The notes below the pieces were generated by a model that saw only the letters and a list, made by a program, of their open reading frames with translations, ran no database searches and had not been told where the DNA came from. This document shows positions 26,294-37,235 of a stretch of 54,929 nt of DNA, one piece after another. Numbering within the stretch: the first letter of the stretch is position 1; each line of letters begins with the position of its first letter. The DNA is from SAR86 cluster bacterium REDSEA-S09_B4. GTDB taxonomy: Bacteria; Pseudomonadota; Gammaproteobacteria; Magnimaribacterales; Magnimaribacteraceae. The DNA lies in the NCBI GenBank assembly GCA_001628005.1, contig LUQU01000005.1, positions 1-54,929 of the forward strand, in the 5' to 3' direction. The translations under genes and the position numbers were made by a program.

Positions 26294-27046
26294 TTAGCTA
26301 TTTAATAATCCAATAAGATCTTGAGCGGGAATATACCCGGGAATAAGCCTTCCTTCAGAAGTAATAATAGATGGTGTACCTGTTACTCCTAAACTATTAC
26401 CTAAATCAAAATGCTTCTCAACAGGATTATTTAAACAAACATTTTCTTTTATTTCATATCCCAATTTAAGTTCAGTAATAGCTTGATTGGGTTCAGAAGA
26501 ACACCAGGCAGAGACAATCTTCTTGAAAGACTCTGAATCTATACCTGTTCTTGGAAAAGCTAAATAGTTAACTTGGATCCCCAAATCTAGATAATCATTT
26601 ATTTCTCTATGGAACTGCCTGCAATACCCACAGTCAACATCTGTAAAAACAAAGATTGAGTGTTCCACTTTAACGGGCTGAAAGATAATAAATTCGGATT
26701 TATCAAGTTCATTAATAGTAACTTTACGAAGATAATTTCTTCTGGCTTCAGATTTATTTACTAGGCCCTGATCTGTGATCTCAAAAATATCTCCAGAGAT
26801 TAAGTATTTTCCATCCCTAGAAACAAATAGTGGCTCTATCCCCTCGAGTCTAACCTCCAGATAACCTTCAATGTCAGTTTCTTCTACAGAAATAATTTCG
26901 ATAGATTCAGGAAGAATTTGATTTAGGTTCATCTCTATTTCGGAAACTGAAATTTCATTTTCAGCTTCCTCTTCTAGTGAAGCGGAGCAACCTAGAGATA
27001 AAAATAAGGTCAAAATTATAAAAATAAATTGGTTACAAAATTTCAT
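26294..27046 (-). CDS. dsbC: DsbC-family thiol:disulfide interchange protein
   Basis: This periplasmic disulphide isomerase has 250 residues. An N-terminal dimerisation domain (about 35-105) precedes a thioredoxin-fold catalytic domain with the C139-G-Y-C142 active site (FVFTDVDCGYC) and a cis-Pro loop in GVTGTPSII. The export signal ends in LSLGC-SA, which could be a loose lipobox placing Cys20 at the membrane, but the -3 position is not ideal, so ordinary signal peptidase I cleavage is possible. Its position directly after xerD and before hom matches other Gammaproteobacteria. Confidence 0.93.
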   Translation of the reverse strand: MKFCNQFIFIILTLFLSLGCSASLEEEAENEISVSEIEMNLNQILPESIEIISVEETDIEGYLEVRLEGIEPLFVSRDGKYLISGDIFEITDQGLVNKSEARRNYLRKVTINELDKSEFIIFQPVKVEHSIFVFTDVDCGYCRQFHREINDYLDLGIQVNYLAFPRTGIDSESFKKIVSAWCSSEPNQAITELKLGYEIKENVCLNNPVEKHFDLGNSLGVTGTPSIITSEGRLIPGYIPAQDLIGLLNS

Positions 27047-27048
27047 AG

Positions 27049-27951
27049 TTACCCTCTTGGGTGGTGTTCTCGATGTAATTCTTTCATCCTGTGTCGTGCT
27101 ACTTCTGTATATATCTGTGTTGTGGAAAGGCTAGTATGCCCCAATAACAGTTGCACAGTCCTTAAATCAGCTCCGTGATTAATTAAATGTGTAGCAAAAG
27201 CATGTCTTAAAGTGTGAGGAGACAGACTCTCATCTACCCCTGATTTATTGGCATAAAGTTTTATGCGATACCAAAAGGTTTGTCTTGTCATGCCCGTGCC
27301 TCTGTTACTTAAAAAAAGAAGGGAAGTTTTCTTGCCATCTACTACAAGCTGTTCTCTTCCGTAAGCAAGATAATCAGAGATCCAATCCAAAGCTTGTTCA
27401 CCCATAGGCACCAATCTTTCCTTTCCTCCCTTACCTATGACTTTCACTACTCCTTGTCTAATATTTAGGTTTAGAACATCTAGATTTATTAATTCTGAAA
27501 TTCTAAGTCCGCAGGCATAAAGGAGTTCAAGCATAGCTCTATCCCTTAACCCTAGGGGTACTTTTGTATCGGGAGCCTTTATTAATTTCTCAACATCTTC
27601 TTCAGAAAGTACCTTCGGTAAACTGTGCCCTAACTTTGGGCTTTGAATTTTTGATGTCGGATTTTCATTTATTAATGATTTAGAAACAAGATATGCATAA
27701 AAAGCCCTTAAGCTAGATAGAGAACGAGCAGTTGAGCGGCTGCTATAACCTTCTTTAAGCCTATAAGCTAAATAATCAAGTAAAGAAACTTTATCAGCAT
27801 TTTCTAGATTCACTGGATTCAACCAATTGCTAAAATTAGATAGGTCCTGTCTATAAGCACTCAGAGTATTTTGACTTAATCCCCTTTCTAACCAAATGCT
27901 GTCTATAAAACCATCTATCAGTCTATCTGATGAGATGTCGACACTGACCAT
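27049..27951 (-). CDS. xerD: Tyrosine recombinase XerD
   Basis: This site-specific recombinase of 300 residues acts with XerC at dif to resolve chromosome dimers. A SAM-like core-binding domain fills about 1-100. The catalytic domain shows R150 (ACGLRISEL), K174 (GKGGKER), H246 and R249 (HTLRHAFATHL), H272 (LLGHTSLSTTQ) and the nucleophile Y281. Conservation with XerD and its place between rplS and dsbC make this the housekeeping XerD and not a mobile-element integrase. Confidence 0.96.
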   Translation of the reverse strand: MVSVDISSDRLIDGFIDSIWLERGLSQNTLSAYRQDLSNFSNWLNPVNLENADKVSLLDYLAYRLKEGYSSRSTARSLSSLRAFYAYLVSKSLINENPTSKIQSPKLGHSLPKVLSEEDVEKLIKAPDTKVPLGLRDRAMLELLYACGLRISELINLDVLNLNIRQGVVKVIGKGGKERLVPMGEQALDWISDYLAYGREQLVVDGKKTSLLFLSNRGTGMTRQTFWYRIKLYANKSGVDESLSPHTLRHAFATHLINHGADLRTVQLLLGHTSLSTTQIYTEVARHRMKELHREHHPRG

Positions 27952-27972
27952 AACTTTAAACAGAGAAAAGAG

Positions 27973-28329
27973 CTACTTATCTAGTTTCTCTTTAATTCTT
28001 GCTGCTCTGCCAGTTAGTTCCCTTAAGTAATATAGTTTTGCTTGTCTGACATCACCCTTACGCTTTACCTTAATACTACCTATTAGAGGACTATGCGTTT
28101 GAAAAGTTCTTTCAACCCCCACTCCATTAGATATCTTTCGTACAGTAAAGGCTGAACCCAAGCCTCTTTTTTTAATTCCTATTACTATTCCTTCAAAAGG
28201 CTGTAATCTTTCTCTAGAGCCTTCTACTACTCTTACTTGAACAACAACTGTATCGCCTTGAGAAAATTCAGGAATATCTTCTCTTAATTGAGTAGATTCT
28301 ACTTGTTGTATGAATTTATTCTTACTCAC
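27973..28329 (-). CDS. rplS: 50S ribosomal protein L19
   Basis: This 118-residue L19 sits at the 30S-50S interface. Typical motifs are [29 protein letters not shown] and [12 protein letters not shown]. Translation starts with GTG at 28329. It is the last gene of the conserved rpsP-rimM-trmD-rplS operon. The 48-nt gap to trmD contains a GC-rich GGGGCGCCC stretch. Confidence 0.98.
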   Translation of the reverse strand: MSKNKFIQQVESTQLREDIPEFSQGDTVVVQVRVVEGSRERLQPFEGIVIGIKKRGLGSAFTVRKISNGVGVERTFQTHSPLIGSIKVKRKGDVRQAKLYYLRELTGRAARIKEKLDK

Positions 28330-28377
28330 TTGTCTGTTTCAATTTGCGGGTATTTTTGGGGCGCCCATTCTACCAGA

Positions 28378-29115
28378 TTAACCTTGTTCTTCACGTATAA
28401 TTTCTTCAAGCAGTTCTTGTTCTTCATCGTTTAGAGATCTTATTTCAAGCAAGTCTGGTCTATTCTTTCTTGTTTTCAAAAGAGATTGCTTAAGTTGCCA
28501 TCTTCTAATCGATTTATGATCTCCACTTAGAAGAATCTCTGGAACATCACCATAACTACCTGATTCGGGTCTAGTGTATTGCGGATGTTTAAGCAAACCA
28601 TCACTGAAAGTATCTGTTTTTACTGAATTGGCATCACCTAAGACACCTTCTATAGTTCTGGCAATTGAATCCATAACTATTAGAGCTGGTAGCTCACCAC
28701 CACTTAGAATATAACCCCCGATAGAGCACTCTTCATCAACCTCTGAATCAATAATTCTCTGATCTATTCCTTCATATCTACCACAAACAATCACTAAATG
28801 TTGTTTGTCTGATAACTCTTCAGCTTTAGCTTGATTAAATATATTTCCTTGTGGTGACATAAAAATTGTATAAGGGTTCTTAGATTCACTCTTTGCTTGT
28901 CTAATGGCCTTAATCATAGGTTCTGGTTGCATAACCATACCTGGCCCTCCTCCATATGGGCGATCATCAACTTTTCCATTATTTTCATTAGAAAAATCTC
29001 TTGGATTTAATGTATTTAGCAATATCTTTTGACTAGTCAGTGCCCTACCTGTTACTCCATAGTTAAATGAATCTTTTACTAGATCAGGAAAAAGTGTAAT
29101 TACATCAAAGCGCAT
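28378..29115 (-). CDS. trmD: tRNA (guanine-37-N1)-methyltransferase
   Basis: This SPOUT-class enzyme of 245 residues makes m1G37 in tRNAs reading CNN codons, which prevents +1 frameshifting. The N-terminal DVITLFPDLV, the GGGPGMVMQPEP loop, VCGRYEGID and the knot motif IGGYILSGGELPALIVMD are all canonical. It starts nine nt after rimM, and rplS follows after 48 nt. Confidence 0.98.
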   Translation of the reverse strand: MRFDVITLFPDLVKDSFNYGVTGRALTSQKILLNTLNPRDFSNENNGKVDDRPYGGGPGMVMQPEPMIKAIRQAKSESKNPYTIFMSPQGNIFNQAKAEELSDKQHLVIVCGRYEGIDQRIIDSEVDEECSIGGYILSGGELPALIVMDSIARTIEGVLGDANSVKTDTFSDGLLKHPQYTRPESGSYGDVPEILLSGDHKSIRRWQLKQSLLKTRKNRPDLLEIRSLNDEEQELLEEIIREEQG

Positions 29116-29124
29116 GGATTGAGT

Positions 29125-29646
29125 TTAAAAGTCCCTCGGCCATTTTACGTAAACAGTTTTATCTTGTAGTTCTATCTTATTAATAATTTCTTTTTTCAGA
29201 AAAGGTATAAGTCTTTCTTTATCATCAATACTTCCCTTGATCGGTTTCACTACAAGTACATCGTTAGCACCTGTTGGCATTACATGATCTATAGCTCCCA
29301 GTAACTCGTTTTGTTCATTTATAACGTTTAAATTTTCAAGCTGAAACCAATAATATTCACCTTCTTTCAGATTTGGTAATTGCTTTTCTAGAACATAAAC
29401 TTCCTTACTTCTTAAAGCTTCGACTTCAGTTCTGTCTTCTATTCCTTTTAATTTAATTGATAGCTTTTTATTTCTAATTAATGCTTCTTCTATTTCATAA
29501 CAACTATCTTCTACATACAGCTCATCAAAATCTTTAATATTTTCTTGAAGATTTCCGTAGTACCTCAAAAAAATATGCCCCTTTAGCCCAAATGGCTTAC
29601 CAAGAATACCTAAAGGTACTTTTCGGTCTTGAGACCGATAGTTCAT
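29125..29646 (-). CDS. rimM: 16S rRNA processing protein RimM
   Basis: This 173-residue ribosome maturation factor has two domains. The N-terminal RimM fold starts at VPLGILGKPFGLKGHIFL, and a C-terminal PRC-barrel follows with EYYWFQLENLNVINEQNELLG. It helps assemble the 30S head together with S19. It lies ten nt after rpsP and nine nt before trmD. Confidence 0.97.
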   Translation of the reverse strand: MNYRSQDRKVPLGILGKPFGLKGHIFLRYYGNLQENIKDFDELYVEDSCYEIEEALIRNKKLSIKLKGIEDRTEVEALRSKEVYVLEKQLPNLKEGEYYWFQLENLNVINEQNELLGAIDHVMPTGANDVLVVKPIKGSIDDKERLIPFLKKEIINKIELQDKTVYVKWPRDF

Positions 29647-29656
29647 ATCTGAGGAC

Positions 29657-30139
29657 TTATTTTTCAGGTTTTTTTTCAGAAGAAGAGTCAGATGCTTCTT
29701 CAGCTGGTGTTTCTTCGGCTGGTGTCTCTTCGGCTGGAGCTTCTTCTGCAGCTTCTGCTACTTCTTCAGCTGGTGTTTCTTCACCATCTTCAACTGCTTT
29801 AGCAGGCTCATCTGAAATTTTTGCTTTTGCTCTCTTATCTAACTTTCTAAGCCTTCTTTTTTCTTTGTTAGCTTCTCGTTTCTCCTTTTCTTCAGGAGTT
29901 TCATTACTTTCTTTTATTAGAGTCAAGACCCTATCACTAATATTTGCTCCTTGAGAAAGCCAATAATCAATTCTTTCTTGATCAATTTCTAAACGGACTT
30001 CTTTGCCTTTAGATATAGGGTTGAAGTACCCTACTCTTTCAATAAACCGTCCATCTCTAGGTTTTCTTGAGTCAGCTACAGTTATGTGGAAAAAGGGTCT
30101 TTTTTTTGCCCCTGCTCTAGATAAACGGATTGTTAACAT
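29657..30139 (-). CDS. rpsP: 30S ribosomal protein S16 with long charged C-terminal tail
   Basis: Residues 1-80 are a normal S16 ([31 protein letters not shown]), needed for 30S assembly. The chain then continues to 160 residues, about twice the usual bacterial length. The extension has a Lys/Arg/Glu helical stretch (about 82-107) and then a low-complexity acidic tail with repeated PAEET/PAEE units (122-149), ending SEKKPEK. No frameshift or fusion point is visible. It is the first gene of the rpsP operon and diverges from the CNNM gene across 187 bp. Confidence 0.95.
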   Translation of the reverse strand: MLTIRLSRAGAKKRPFFHITVADSRKPRDGRFIERVGYFNPISKGKEVRLEIDQERIDYWLSQGANISDRVLTLIKESNETPEEKEKREANKEKRRLRKLDKRAKAKISDEPAKAVEDGEETPAEEVAEAAEEAPAEETPAEETPAEEASDSSSEKKPEK

Positions 30140-30225
30140 TAATTATTTATGCCTATATGCCTAAAAAGGCGCTCATTCTAAGGGATATGAGATACCTTTC
30201 AACTAAAAAATACATTTCAGCTTAT

Positions 30226-30254
30226 TTTTCAGAAATCTCACCTTAAGTTATAAT
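30226..30254 (+). promoter_or_regulatory. Candidate sigma-70 promoter for the CNNM/MscS pair
   Basis: TTTTCA (30226-30231, four of six matches to TTGACA) is followed by a 17-bp spacer and a perfect TATAAT (30249-30254). The start codon of the CNNM gene lies about 70 nt downstream. The element was found by eye in the rpsP/CNNM divergent gap. Confidence 0.4.
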
Positions 30255-30326
30255 GAGAAAAAATAAAATTTAAATTGTATTTTTTAAACTCCTTTTTATT
30301 CTTAAAGCCTTTATAGCTTAATTACA

Positions 30327-31604
30327 TTGAACGAAATTCCTGTCTGGATCCTATTTTCTCTAATTGGAGTATTAATATTCCTATCAGCGTTTTTTTCAAG
30401 TTCTGAAACAAGCATGATGGCAATAAATCGTTATCGCTTAAAACACCTTGTAAAAGAAAAGAATAGATCGGCAAGAAGAGTAACTAAATTGTTAGAAAGA
30501 ACTGATAGGCTTTTGGGCGTTATCTTAATAGGAAATAACTTCACTCACACACTTGCTACAGCTATAGCAACTGTTATTGCTATAAGAATCTGGAGTGAAA
30601 GTGCTGTCTTAGCTGTAACAGTATTTATGACCATAATAATGATAATCTTTGCTGAAGTAATGCCTAAGACCATTGCAGCCCTAAAACCTGAAAGTATTGC
30701 CTTCCCTTCCTCCTATTTTCTTAAGCCGCTATCAAAAATCTTAAGTCCGTTAGTTACATTGGTTACCCTTGTTTCAAATGGAGTTACTAAATTATTTGGT
30801 ATAAATTTAAATGATGCAGATAAGGAAGAATTAAAACCGGAAGAACTAAGAACTTTACTGCAAACTTCTAGAGTTCCAAAAAGACAAGAAGACATGCTAA
30901 TGGGAATCTTTGATATGGATTACCTATCGGTTAACGATGTAATGATACCCAAGAATGAAATTGTTGGAATAGACCTAAAGGATGATATTCAAACTATAGT
31001 TAAGAATTTGAATAAAGTTAGATATACCTATATCCCTCTTTATAAAGATACTATTGATAATATATCTGGATTTCTAAGTTCAAATAGAAAAGCCGATTTT
31101 CTAAGCCTAGAGAAGCCTAGCAAAACATTATTAAAAACCTTAGTGGAAAACCCCTTATTTATCCCTGAAAACACGCCTTTAAATAAACAACTATCTAATT
31201 TTCAATTAGAAAAAAGGCGCATTGGTTTAATTGTAGATGAATACGGGGATATCGAAGGTCTCATTACTTTAAGAGATATCTTAGAAATAATAGTAGGGGA
31301 AATAACTTCTGATAACCTAGAGAAAATGGACATCATGCCCCAGGCTGATGGCACTTTTATGCTGGAAGGCAGTATGATGATTAGGGATATTAATCGTAGA
31401 ATAGACTGGGATTTACCAACTGATGGCCCTAAAACCCTTAGTGGACTGATATTGGAAACAGCTCAGTCTATACCGGAAAGTAATGTTGGAATTACAATAG
31501 GCCCTTATAGGCTTGAAACCGTTCTAATCAAGGATAATGTGGTTAAGATGGCTAAAGCCGAGAGGATTGAGTTAGAGACTGATGAGGAAGAAGAGGAAGA
31601 CTAA
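30327..31604 (+). CDS. CNNM/CorC (HlyC/CorC) family transporter, YfjD/CorB-like
   Basis: This 425-residue inner-membrane protein starts with TTG at 30327; the family usually begins just before LSAFFSSSETSMMAINRYR, as here. A DUF21 (CNNM) transmembrane domain fills about 1-150, a tandem CBS pair about 185-325 (DVMIPKNEIVGID, VDEYGDIEGLITLRDI), and a CorC_HlyC domain the end. Members move or sense Mg2+ and have been linked to Co2+ resistance. It ends in an acidic DEEEEED tail. MscS overlaps its stop (TAATG). Confidence 0.92.
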   Translation: MNEIPVWILFSLIGVLIFLSAFFSSSETSMMAINRYRLKHLVKEKNRSARRVTKLLERTDRLLGVILIGNNFTHTLATAIATVIAIRIWSESAVLAVTVFMTIIMIIFAEVMPKTIAALKPESIAFPSSYFLKPLSKILSPLVTLVTLVSNGVTKLFGINLNDADKEELKPEELRTLLQTSRVPKRQEDMLMGIFDMDYLSVNDVMIPKNEIVGIDLKDDIQTIVKNLNKVRYTYIPLYKDTIDNISGFLSSNRKADFLSLEKPSKTLLKTLVENPLFIPENTPLNKQLSNFQLEKRRIGLIVDEYGDIEGLITLRDILEIIVGEITSDNLEKMDIMPQADGTFMLEGSMMIRDINRRIDWDLPTDGPKTLSGLILETAQSIPESNVGITIGPYRLETVLIKDNVVKMAKAERIELETDEEEEED

Positions 31605-32683
31605 TGGATAATTTTATTGAAATATTAAAAGAAACCTGGAATGAAGGAATACAAGGCTTCGGCATTGGTGAAATAATTATTTGCTTAGTAATAATTGTAG
31701 TTAGCTGGCTGATAGGAAGACTTTTATCTACAAAATTAATAGATTGGCTAACTGAGAAAGCTAGTCAAACCGATAACAGATTTGACGATAAAATCCTAGA
31801 ATCGCTCAGAAATCCCTTGGGTCTTATTCCTATAGTCTTTGGTTTTTATCTAATTACCTTTTATTTACCTCTTGAGGGGTCTGTAGACTTTTTCGCAACC
31901 ACTATAGTGAAAATGTTAGTGATATTTACCATTTTTAGCGCCCTAGCAAACCTTTGCGGTCCATTGCTGTCTCTTTTGGATAGCAAGTGGATGACAGATG
32001 CCATGGTCGATTGGCTAAGAAAGACACTCGAAGTTCTTATATGGATTATTGCCGCGGCTATGGTTCTCGATATATGGGGAATCCAAATTGGTCCTATTAT
32101 TGCAGGCTTAGGTCTCTTCGGAGTAGCCCTTGCTTTAGGAGCACAGGATGTATTTAAGAATATTTTTGCTGGTATCTTTATCTTAAGTGAAAACAGATTT
32201 CAAAAGGGAGATAGAATAAGAATAGGAGACTCTCTCCATGGAATAGTTGACCATATAGGGTTTAGGTCCACAACAGTCAGATTATTCGATTCTTCACCTG
32301 TTTTTGTTCCTAATGCCGATTTATCTGATGCTCAGGTAGTTAATCATCAAATGATGGAGATACGAAGGCTAGACTGGACAATCAACCTAACCTATAGCAC
32401 TAAAATTGATCAATTAAAAAAGATTTGCCAAGATATTGAATCCTACATCACAGATAAAAAGAACCTACCTGTAGACTTAACGAAAGACAACTTTGTAAAA
32501 GTCTCAGAGCTAGGTGCTAGCTCCATAGATTTAAAACTGATTTGTCATACTGATCCAGTGGGTTTTGCTGATTTTAGTGATCTAAAGGAAAAACTAATAT
32601 TCAAGATAATAGAAGCGGTAGAGTCGAATGGATCTGACTTTGCTTTCCCAAGTCAGTCAATATATGTTGAAAACCAGTCTTAA
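31604..32683 (+). CDS. MscS-family mechanosensitive ion channel
   Basis: This small-conductance mechanosensitive channel has 359 residues. Three to five hydrophobic helices occupy about 20-175, with the pore-lining Gly/Ala-rich helix GLGLFGVALALGAQDVFKN. The cytoplasmic beta domain follows (RIGDSLHGIVDHIGFRSTTVR, then FVPNADLSDAQVVN). It releases osmolytes on hypo-osmotic shock. It is translationally coupled to the CNNM gene, and it ends 18 nt from the convergent SLC13 gene. Confidence 0.93.
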   Translation: MDNFIEILKETWNEGIQGFGIGEIIICLVIIVVSWLIGRLLSTKLIDWLTEKASQTDNRFDDKILESLRNPLGLIPIVFGFYLITFYLPLEGSVDFFATTIVKMLVIFTIFSALANLCGPLLSLLDSKWMTDAMVDWLRKTLEVLIWIIAAAMVLDIWGIQIGPIIAGLGLFGVALALGAQDVFKNIFAGIFILSENRFQKGDRIRIGDSLHGIVDHIGFRSTTVRLFDSSPVFVPNADLSDAQVVNHQMMEIRRLDWTINLTYSTKIDQLKKICQDIESYITDKKNLPVDLTKDNFVKVSELGASSIDLKLICHTDPVGFADFSDLKEKLIFKIIEAVESNGSDFAFPSQSIYVENQS

Positions 32684-32701
32684 GAATTAAATCCCTTGAT
32701 A

Positions 32702-34471
32702 TTAAAACCAGGTATTCATAATGACTGGTATTGAAATACAAACAATTAAAATCTCTAAAGGTAAACCGAGTTTCCAATAATCCGCAAACCTATAATTACC
32801 TGGTCCCATTACTAGCGTATTGCATTGATGGCCAATGGGGGAAAGAAAAGCACAGCTTGCTCCAACTGCCACGGCCATTAAAAAAGGCTCTATAGGTTGA
32901 CCCATTTGATTTGCAACTTGCACTGAGACTGGAGCCATTATTACTGCGGTAGCAGCATTATTGATTAAATCAGAAATAAACATGGTGAACACAAGAATGA
33001 CTATCAATACCCATGCAATATTGACGTCTGAAAGATAAGTAGTAATAAAGTTAGCACTGGTTACAGTAAGTCCTGAGCTTGTTAGAGCTCCTCCTATAGG
33101 AATCATGGCACCCAACATCACCACAACTGGCCACTCAATATGTCTGTACATTCCATCCCCGGTTAATAATCTTCTAGCAGCATAAGCTAATGTACACAGA
33201 AGAAAGGCTACGATTATATTAATGTTGAAAAAGATTACGGAAATAAGGGCAATAGCGAATATTAGCAATGCTTGCCAAACTTTTGATGTATCCCTCATAA
33301 CATCAAGTTCCCTCTGCCAAAGAGGCATTAAACCCAGTAGTTCAAGTTTTTCTGCGGCCCTTTCATCAGTATCCCTAGTTGAAAGCAGCAGGACGTCTCC
33401 TGCCTTAAAAATTTCTCTAGCCAATCTTCTTCTTAACTTAGTTCCTTGCCTCCATAAACCGAGGAGTGAGAGTACCCCTCTGGTCATACGTTTAAAATAG
33501 TTATACTTACGACCTATCAGTCTAGATCTGGGAGTGATCATTGCTTCAATCTCACCCAATTCACCTTGCTGAGTGGGATCTTCTAGCTCGGGATCAATTA
33601 TTAGTCCAAATTCCGTTTGAACGCCAGCAACATCACCAGGTGAAATTTTTAAAACAAGTATTTGTAAAGCTTCAAAAGTTTCTCGATGGTGAGGTTTTCT
33701 AATCGTACCTTTATCAGAAACCACTCCCATCAGAACATTGTCTGAGCCGAGTTTACTAGTTAGCTCATGTATCCTTCTACCTACCAAATCACTTTCTTCA
33801 GAAATAGTCATTTCCACTAAATAATCTTGGATATCTAGCAATGGTCTCTGAGCACTCCCTCCGTCTCTTAATTTAACTAAACGCCAACCCACAATTGCTA
33901 TGAAAAGTATTCCAACGAAGCTAACAGGAAAACCAGCAAAAGCAAAATCAAAGAATTCGAAGCTTTTGTTGACATAATCTTCTCTGAACTCAGAAATAAT
34001 AATGTTAGGCGGTGTCCCTATTTTTGTATTCATCCCGCCGAGTATCGATGCAAAAGCTAGTGGCATTAGAAACTTTGAAGGGTTCCATTCCATTTTCTGT
34101 GCTATCCCAATAGTTATGGGTAAAAGCATAGCCATTGCACCAATGTTATTCATAAAGGATGAAAGAAAACCAGCTACTAACATTAAAAGAACTAAAAACT
34201 GAAATTCTCCACTAATATTCCGCCTCAAAGTATCCCCAATCATATTAATGAAGCCTGACTTTTCTAATGCTTTACTGATTAAAAGCACTAAAGCAACTGT
34301 TATTACAGCTGGATGTCCAAACCCCAGGAAAGCTTCTTTTGCAGGAACTAGACCTAAAAGCACCATTATGGCTAGAGCGGTTAGGGTTACCCCATCGTAT
34401 CGCCACTTTCCCCATATGAGAAAACCTAATAATATAAATATTATTAGTGCTACCTGTAATTGCGGATCCAT
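32702..34471 (-). CDS. SLC13/DASS-type anion permease with two RCK_C (TrkA-C) domains
   Basis: This 589-residue inner-membrane transporter has an N-terminal half of about six helices (to about residue 200) and a C-terminal half of similar size from about 395. Between them, two TrkA-C-like cytoplasmic domains sit at about 215-300 and 305-390 (EESDLVGRRIHEL and TPRSRLIGRKYNYF). The half-site motifs NIGAMAMLLP and NNAATAVIMAP are the substrate and sodium sites of the Na+/sulphate-dicarboxylate family. The substrate (sulphate or dicarboxylate) cannot be decided. It is a single-gene unit with a terminator-like hairpin just upstream belonging to the next gene. Confidence 0.92.
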   Translation of the reverse strand: MDPQLQVALIIFILLGFLIWGKWRYDGVTLTALAIMVLLGLVPAKEAFLGFGHPAVITVALVLLISKALEKSGFINMIGDTLRRNISGEFQFLVLLMLVAGFLSSFMNNIGAMAMLLPITIGIAQKMEWNPSKFLMPLAFASILGGMNTKIGTPPNIIISEFREDYVNKSFEFFDFAFAGFPVSFVGILFIAIVGWRLVKLRDGGSAQRPLLDIQDYLVEMTISEESDLVGRRIHELTSKLGSDNVLMGVVSDKGTIRKPHHRETFEALQILVLKISPGDVAGVQTEFGLIIDPELEDPTQQGELGEIEAMITPRSRLIGRKYNYFKRMTRGVLSLLGLWRQGTKLRRRLAREIFKAGDVLLLSTRDTDERAAEKLELLGLMPLWQRELDVMRDTSKVWQALLIFAIALISVIFFNINIIVAFLLCTLAYAARRLLTGDGMYRHIEWPVVVMLGAMIPIGGALTSSGLTVTSANFITTYLSDVNIAWVLIVILVFTMFISDLINNAATAVIMAPVSVQVANQMGQPIEPFLMAVAVGASCAFLSPIGHQCNTLVMGPGNYRFADYWKLGLPLEILIVCISIPVIMNTWF

Positions 34472-34511
34472 CCCCGCATTCTAACCTTACGAAATAATAA
34501 TTGGTCAAAAA

Positions 34512-34532
34512 AAGAGGGCCTTAAGCCCTCTT
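34512..34532 (-). terminator. Intrinsic terminator after the Urate_ox_N gene
   Basis: AAGAGGGC and GCCCTCTT form an 8-bp stem around a 5-nt loop. On the minus strand it is followed by seven Ts. It lies 18 nt past the stop of the 34550-35188 gene. A shorter T-run on the other side could make it work in both directions. Confidence 0.85.
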
Positions 34533-34549
34533 AATTTTTGTTTGTCAAT

Positions 34550-35188
34550 TTATAAATAATAGCTGATACTAGAAAGAATTACAGTCAATACAAAACCAGA
34601 AATTATTACGTCTCGAACTGAAGTTATAAAACCAAACATCTTTCCCCATATGGCATTTGCTTGAATGGCCAGAATGATAAAGATCCCTGCCAAGAAGGCA
34701 TTGGAACTCATGTCACCTTGAACCATTAAATAACCGCCGTGCGGTAAATGCGATGAAGAAACCATAAAGTAAAGCATCGGAAGGGAAAACAAAGTATTTG
34801 TTCTTGAAGCCAAACCGGCTTTGGGCCCAGCAACCGCTGCGTCGCCTTCCTTAATACCGATAACAATCTTTTGATTAGGCCAGATAATGCCCCAAACATT
34901 CAACATCATAAAGGTACCCATAGTGACACCAAAAATGATATCTAAATTAACTCTTAAAGTAATTGCATACAGTAAATACAGACCGGTTAAGAATGTAAAA
35001 AATGCGGCCCAACGAAACCACCACAACGCCCTAGGAGCTAGTTTTGCTACGGCATCTTTTCTAGCATTTTCCTCAGCTTCTTTAAAGTATTCGGTTTGTA
35101 CAAAATTAAAATAATATAAAAGCCCTATCCAGGTAACACCAACCAGGATGTGACCCCAACGAAATAACATATTTACTAATTCTTCCAT
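34550..35188 (-). CDS. Urate_ox_N (PuuD N-terminal-like) membrane protein without cytochrome domain
   Basis: This 212-residue membrane protein has about six helices. FRWGHILVGVTWIGLLYYFNF at the start, then LWWFRWAAFFTFLTGLYLL and LNVWGIIWPNQK, match the urate oxidase N-terminal (PuuD-type) membrane domain. Full-length urate hydroxylase has a C-terminal cytochrome c domain, which is absent here, as in many marine proteobacterial homologues. A purine role is therefore not established, and a quinone- or haem-linked function is equally possible. GGGGAAGG precedes the ATG, and it ends with its own terminator. Confidence 0.75.
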   Translation of the reverse strand: MEELVNMLFRWGHILVGVTWIGLLYYFNFVQTEYFKEAEENARKDAVAKLAPRALWWFRWAAFFTFLTGLYLLYAITLRVNLDIIFGVTMGTFMMLNVWGIIWPNQKIVIGIKEGDAAVAGPKAGLASRTNTLFSLPMLYFMVSSSHLPHGGYLMVQGDMSSNAFLAGIFIILAIQANAIWGKMFGFITSVRDVIISGFVLTVILSSISYYL

Positions 35189-35254
35189 AAGCCTTCCCCT
35201 TTTGGATTATCTTACAAGATAACAGGGAACTATGAAAATTTTGATAGGAAAAAG

Positions 35255-35276
35255 AAAAGGCCCCTAAGGGCCTTTT
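35255..35276 (-). terminator. Intrinsic terminator of groESL
   Basis: AAAAGGCCC and GGGCCTTTT pair around the 4-nt loop CTAA, followed on the minus strand by a T-rich run. The stem begins six nt past the groEL stop codon. Confidence 0.88.
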
Positions 35277-35281
35277 TTTTG

Positions 35282-36937
<1,656 letters not shown>

Positions 36938-36941
36938 TTAA

Positions 36942-37235
36942 TTATTTCCCGAGAATACCGAGAATATCGTTTTCATTAAGAACTACTAGTTCTTCCCCGT
37001 CTACTTTGACAGTGTTGCTGCCAGCGTACTGACCAAATACAACCATATCTCCAGCTTTAACTGCTACGGCTTGCACTTCGCCATTATCAAGGGTTTTACC
37101 TGGCCCTACTGCTAACACCTCTCCTTGAGAGGGTTTTTCTGCTGCTGATCCAGGAAGGACTATACCGCCCTCACTTGTTTCTTCTTCATCAGTGCGTTTA
37201 ACTAAAACGCGATCTCCTAAAGGTACAAATTTCAT
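36942..37235 (-). CDS. groES: 10 kDa co-chaperonin GroES
   Basis: This 97-residue heptameric lid protein for GroEL has standard motifs: [10 protein letters not shown], then the mobile loop [16 protein letters not shown], then [15 protein letters not shown] site sits before the ATG. It is the first gene of groESL, driven by the heat-shock promoter at 37336-37363. Confidence 0.99.
   Translation of the reverse strand: MKFVPLGDRVLVKRTDEEETSEGGIVLPGSAAEKPSQGEVLAVGPGKTLDNGEVQAVAVKAGDMVVFGQYAGSNTVKVDGEELVVLNENDILGILGK

Noticed and set aside
27049-27951. Integrase of a mobile element
   Set aside because: The protein is a full XerD in the conserved rplS-xerD-dsbC-hom order, with no att-like repeats or phage genes around it.
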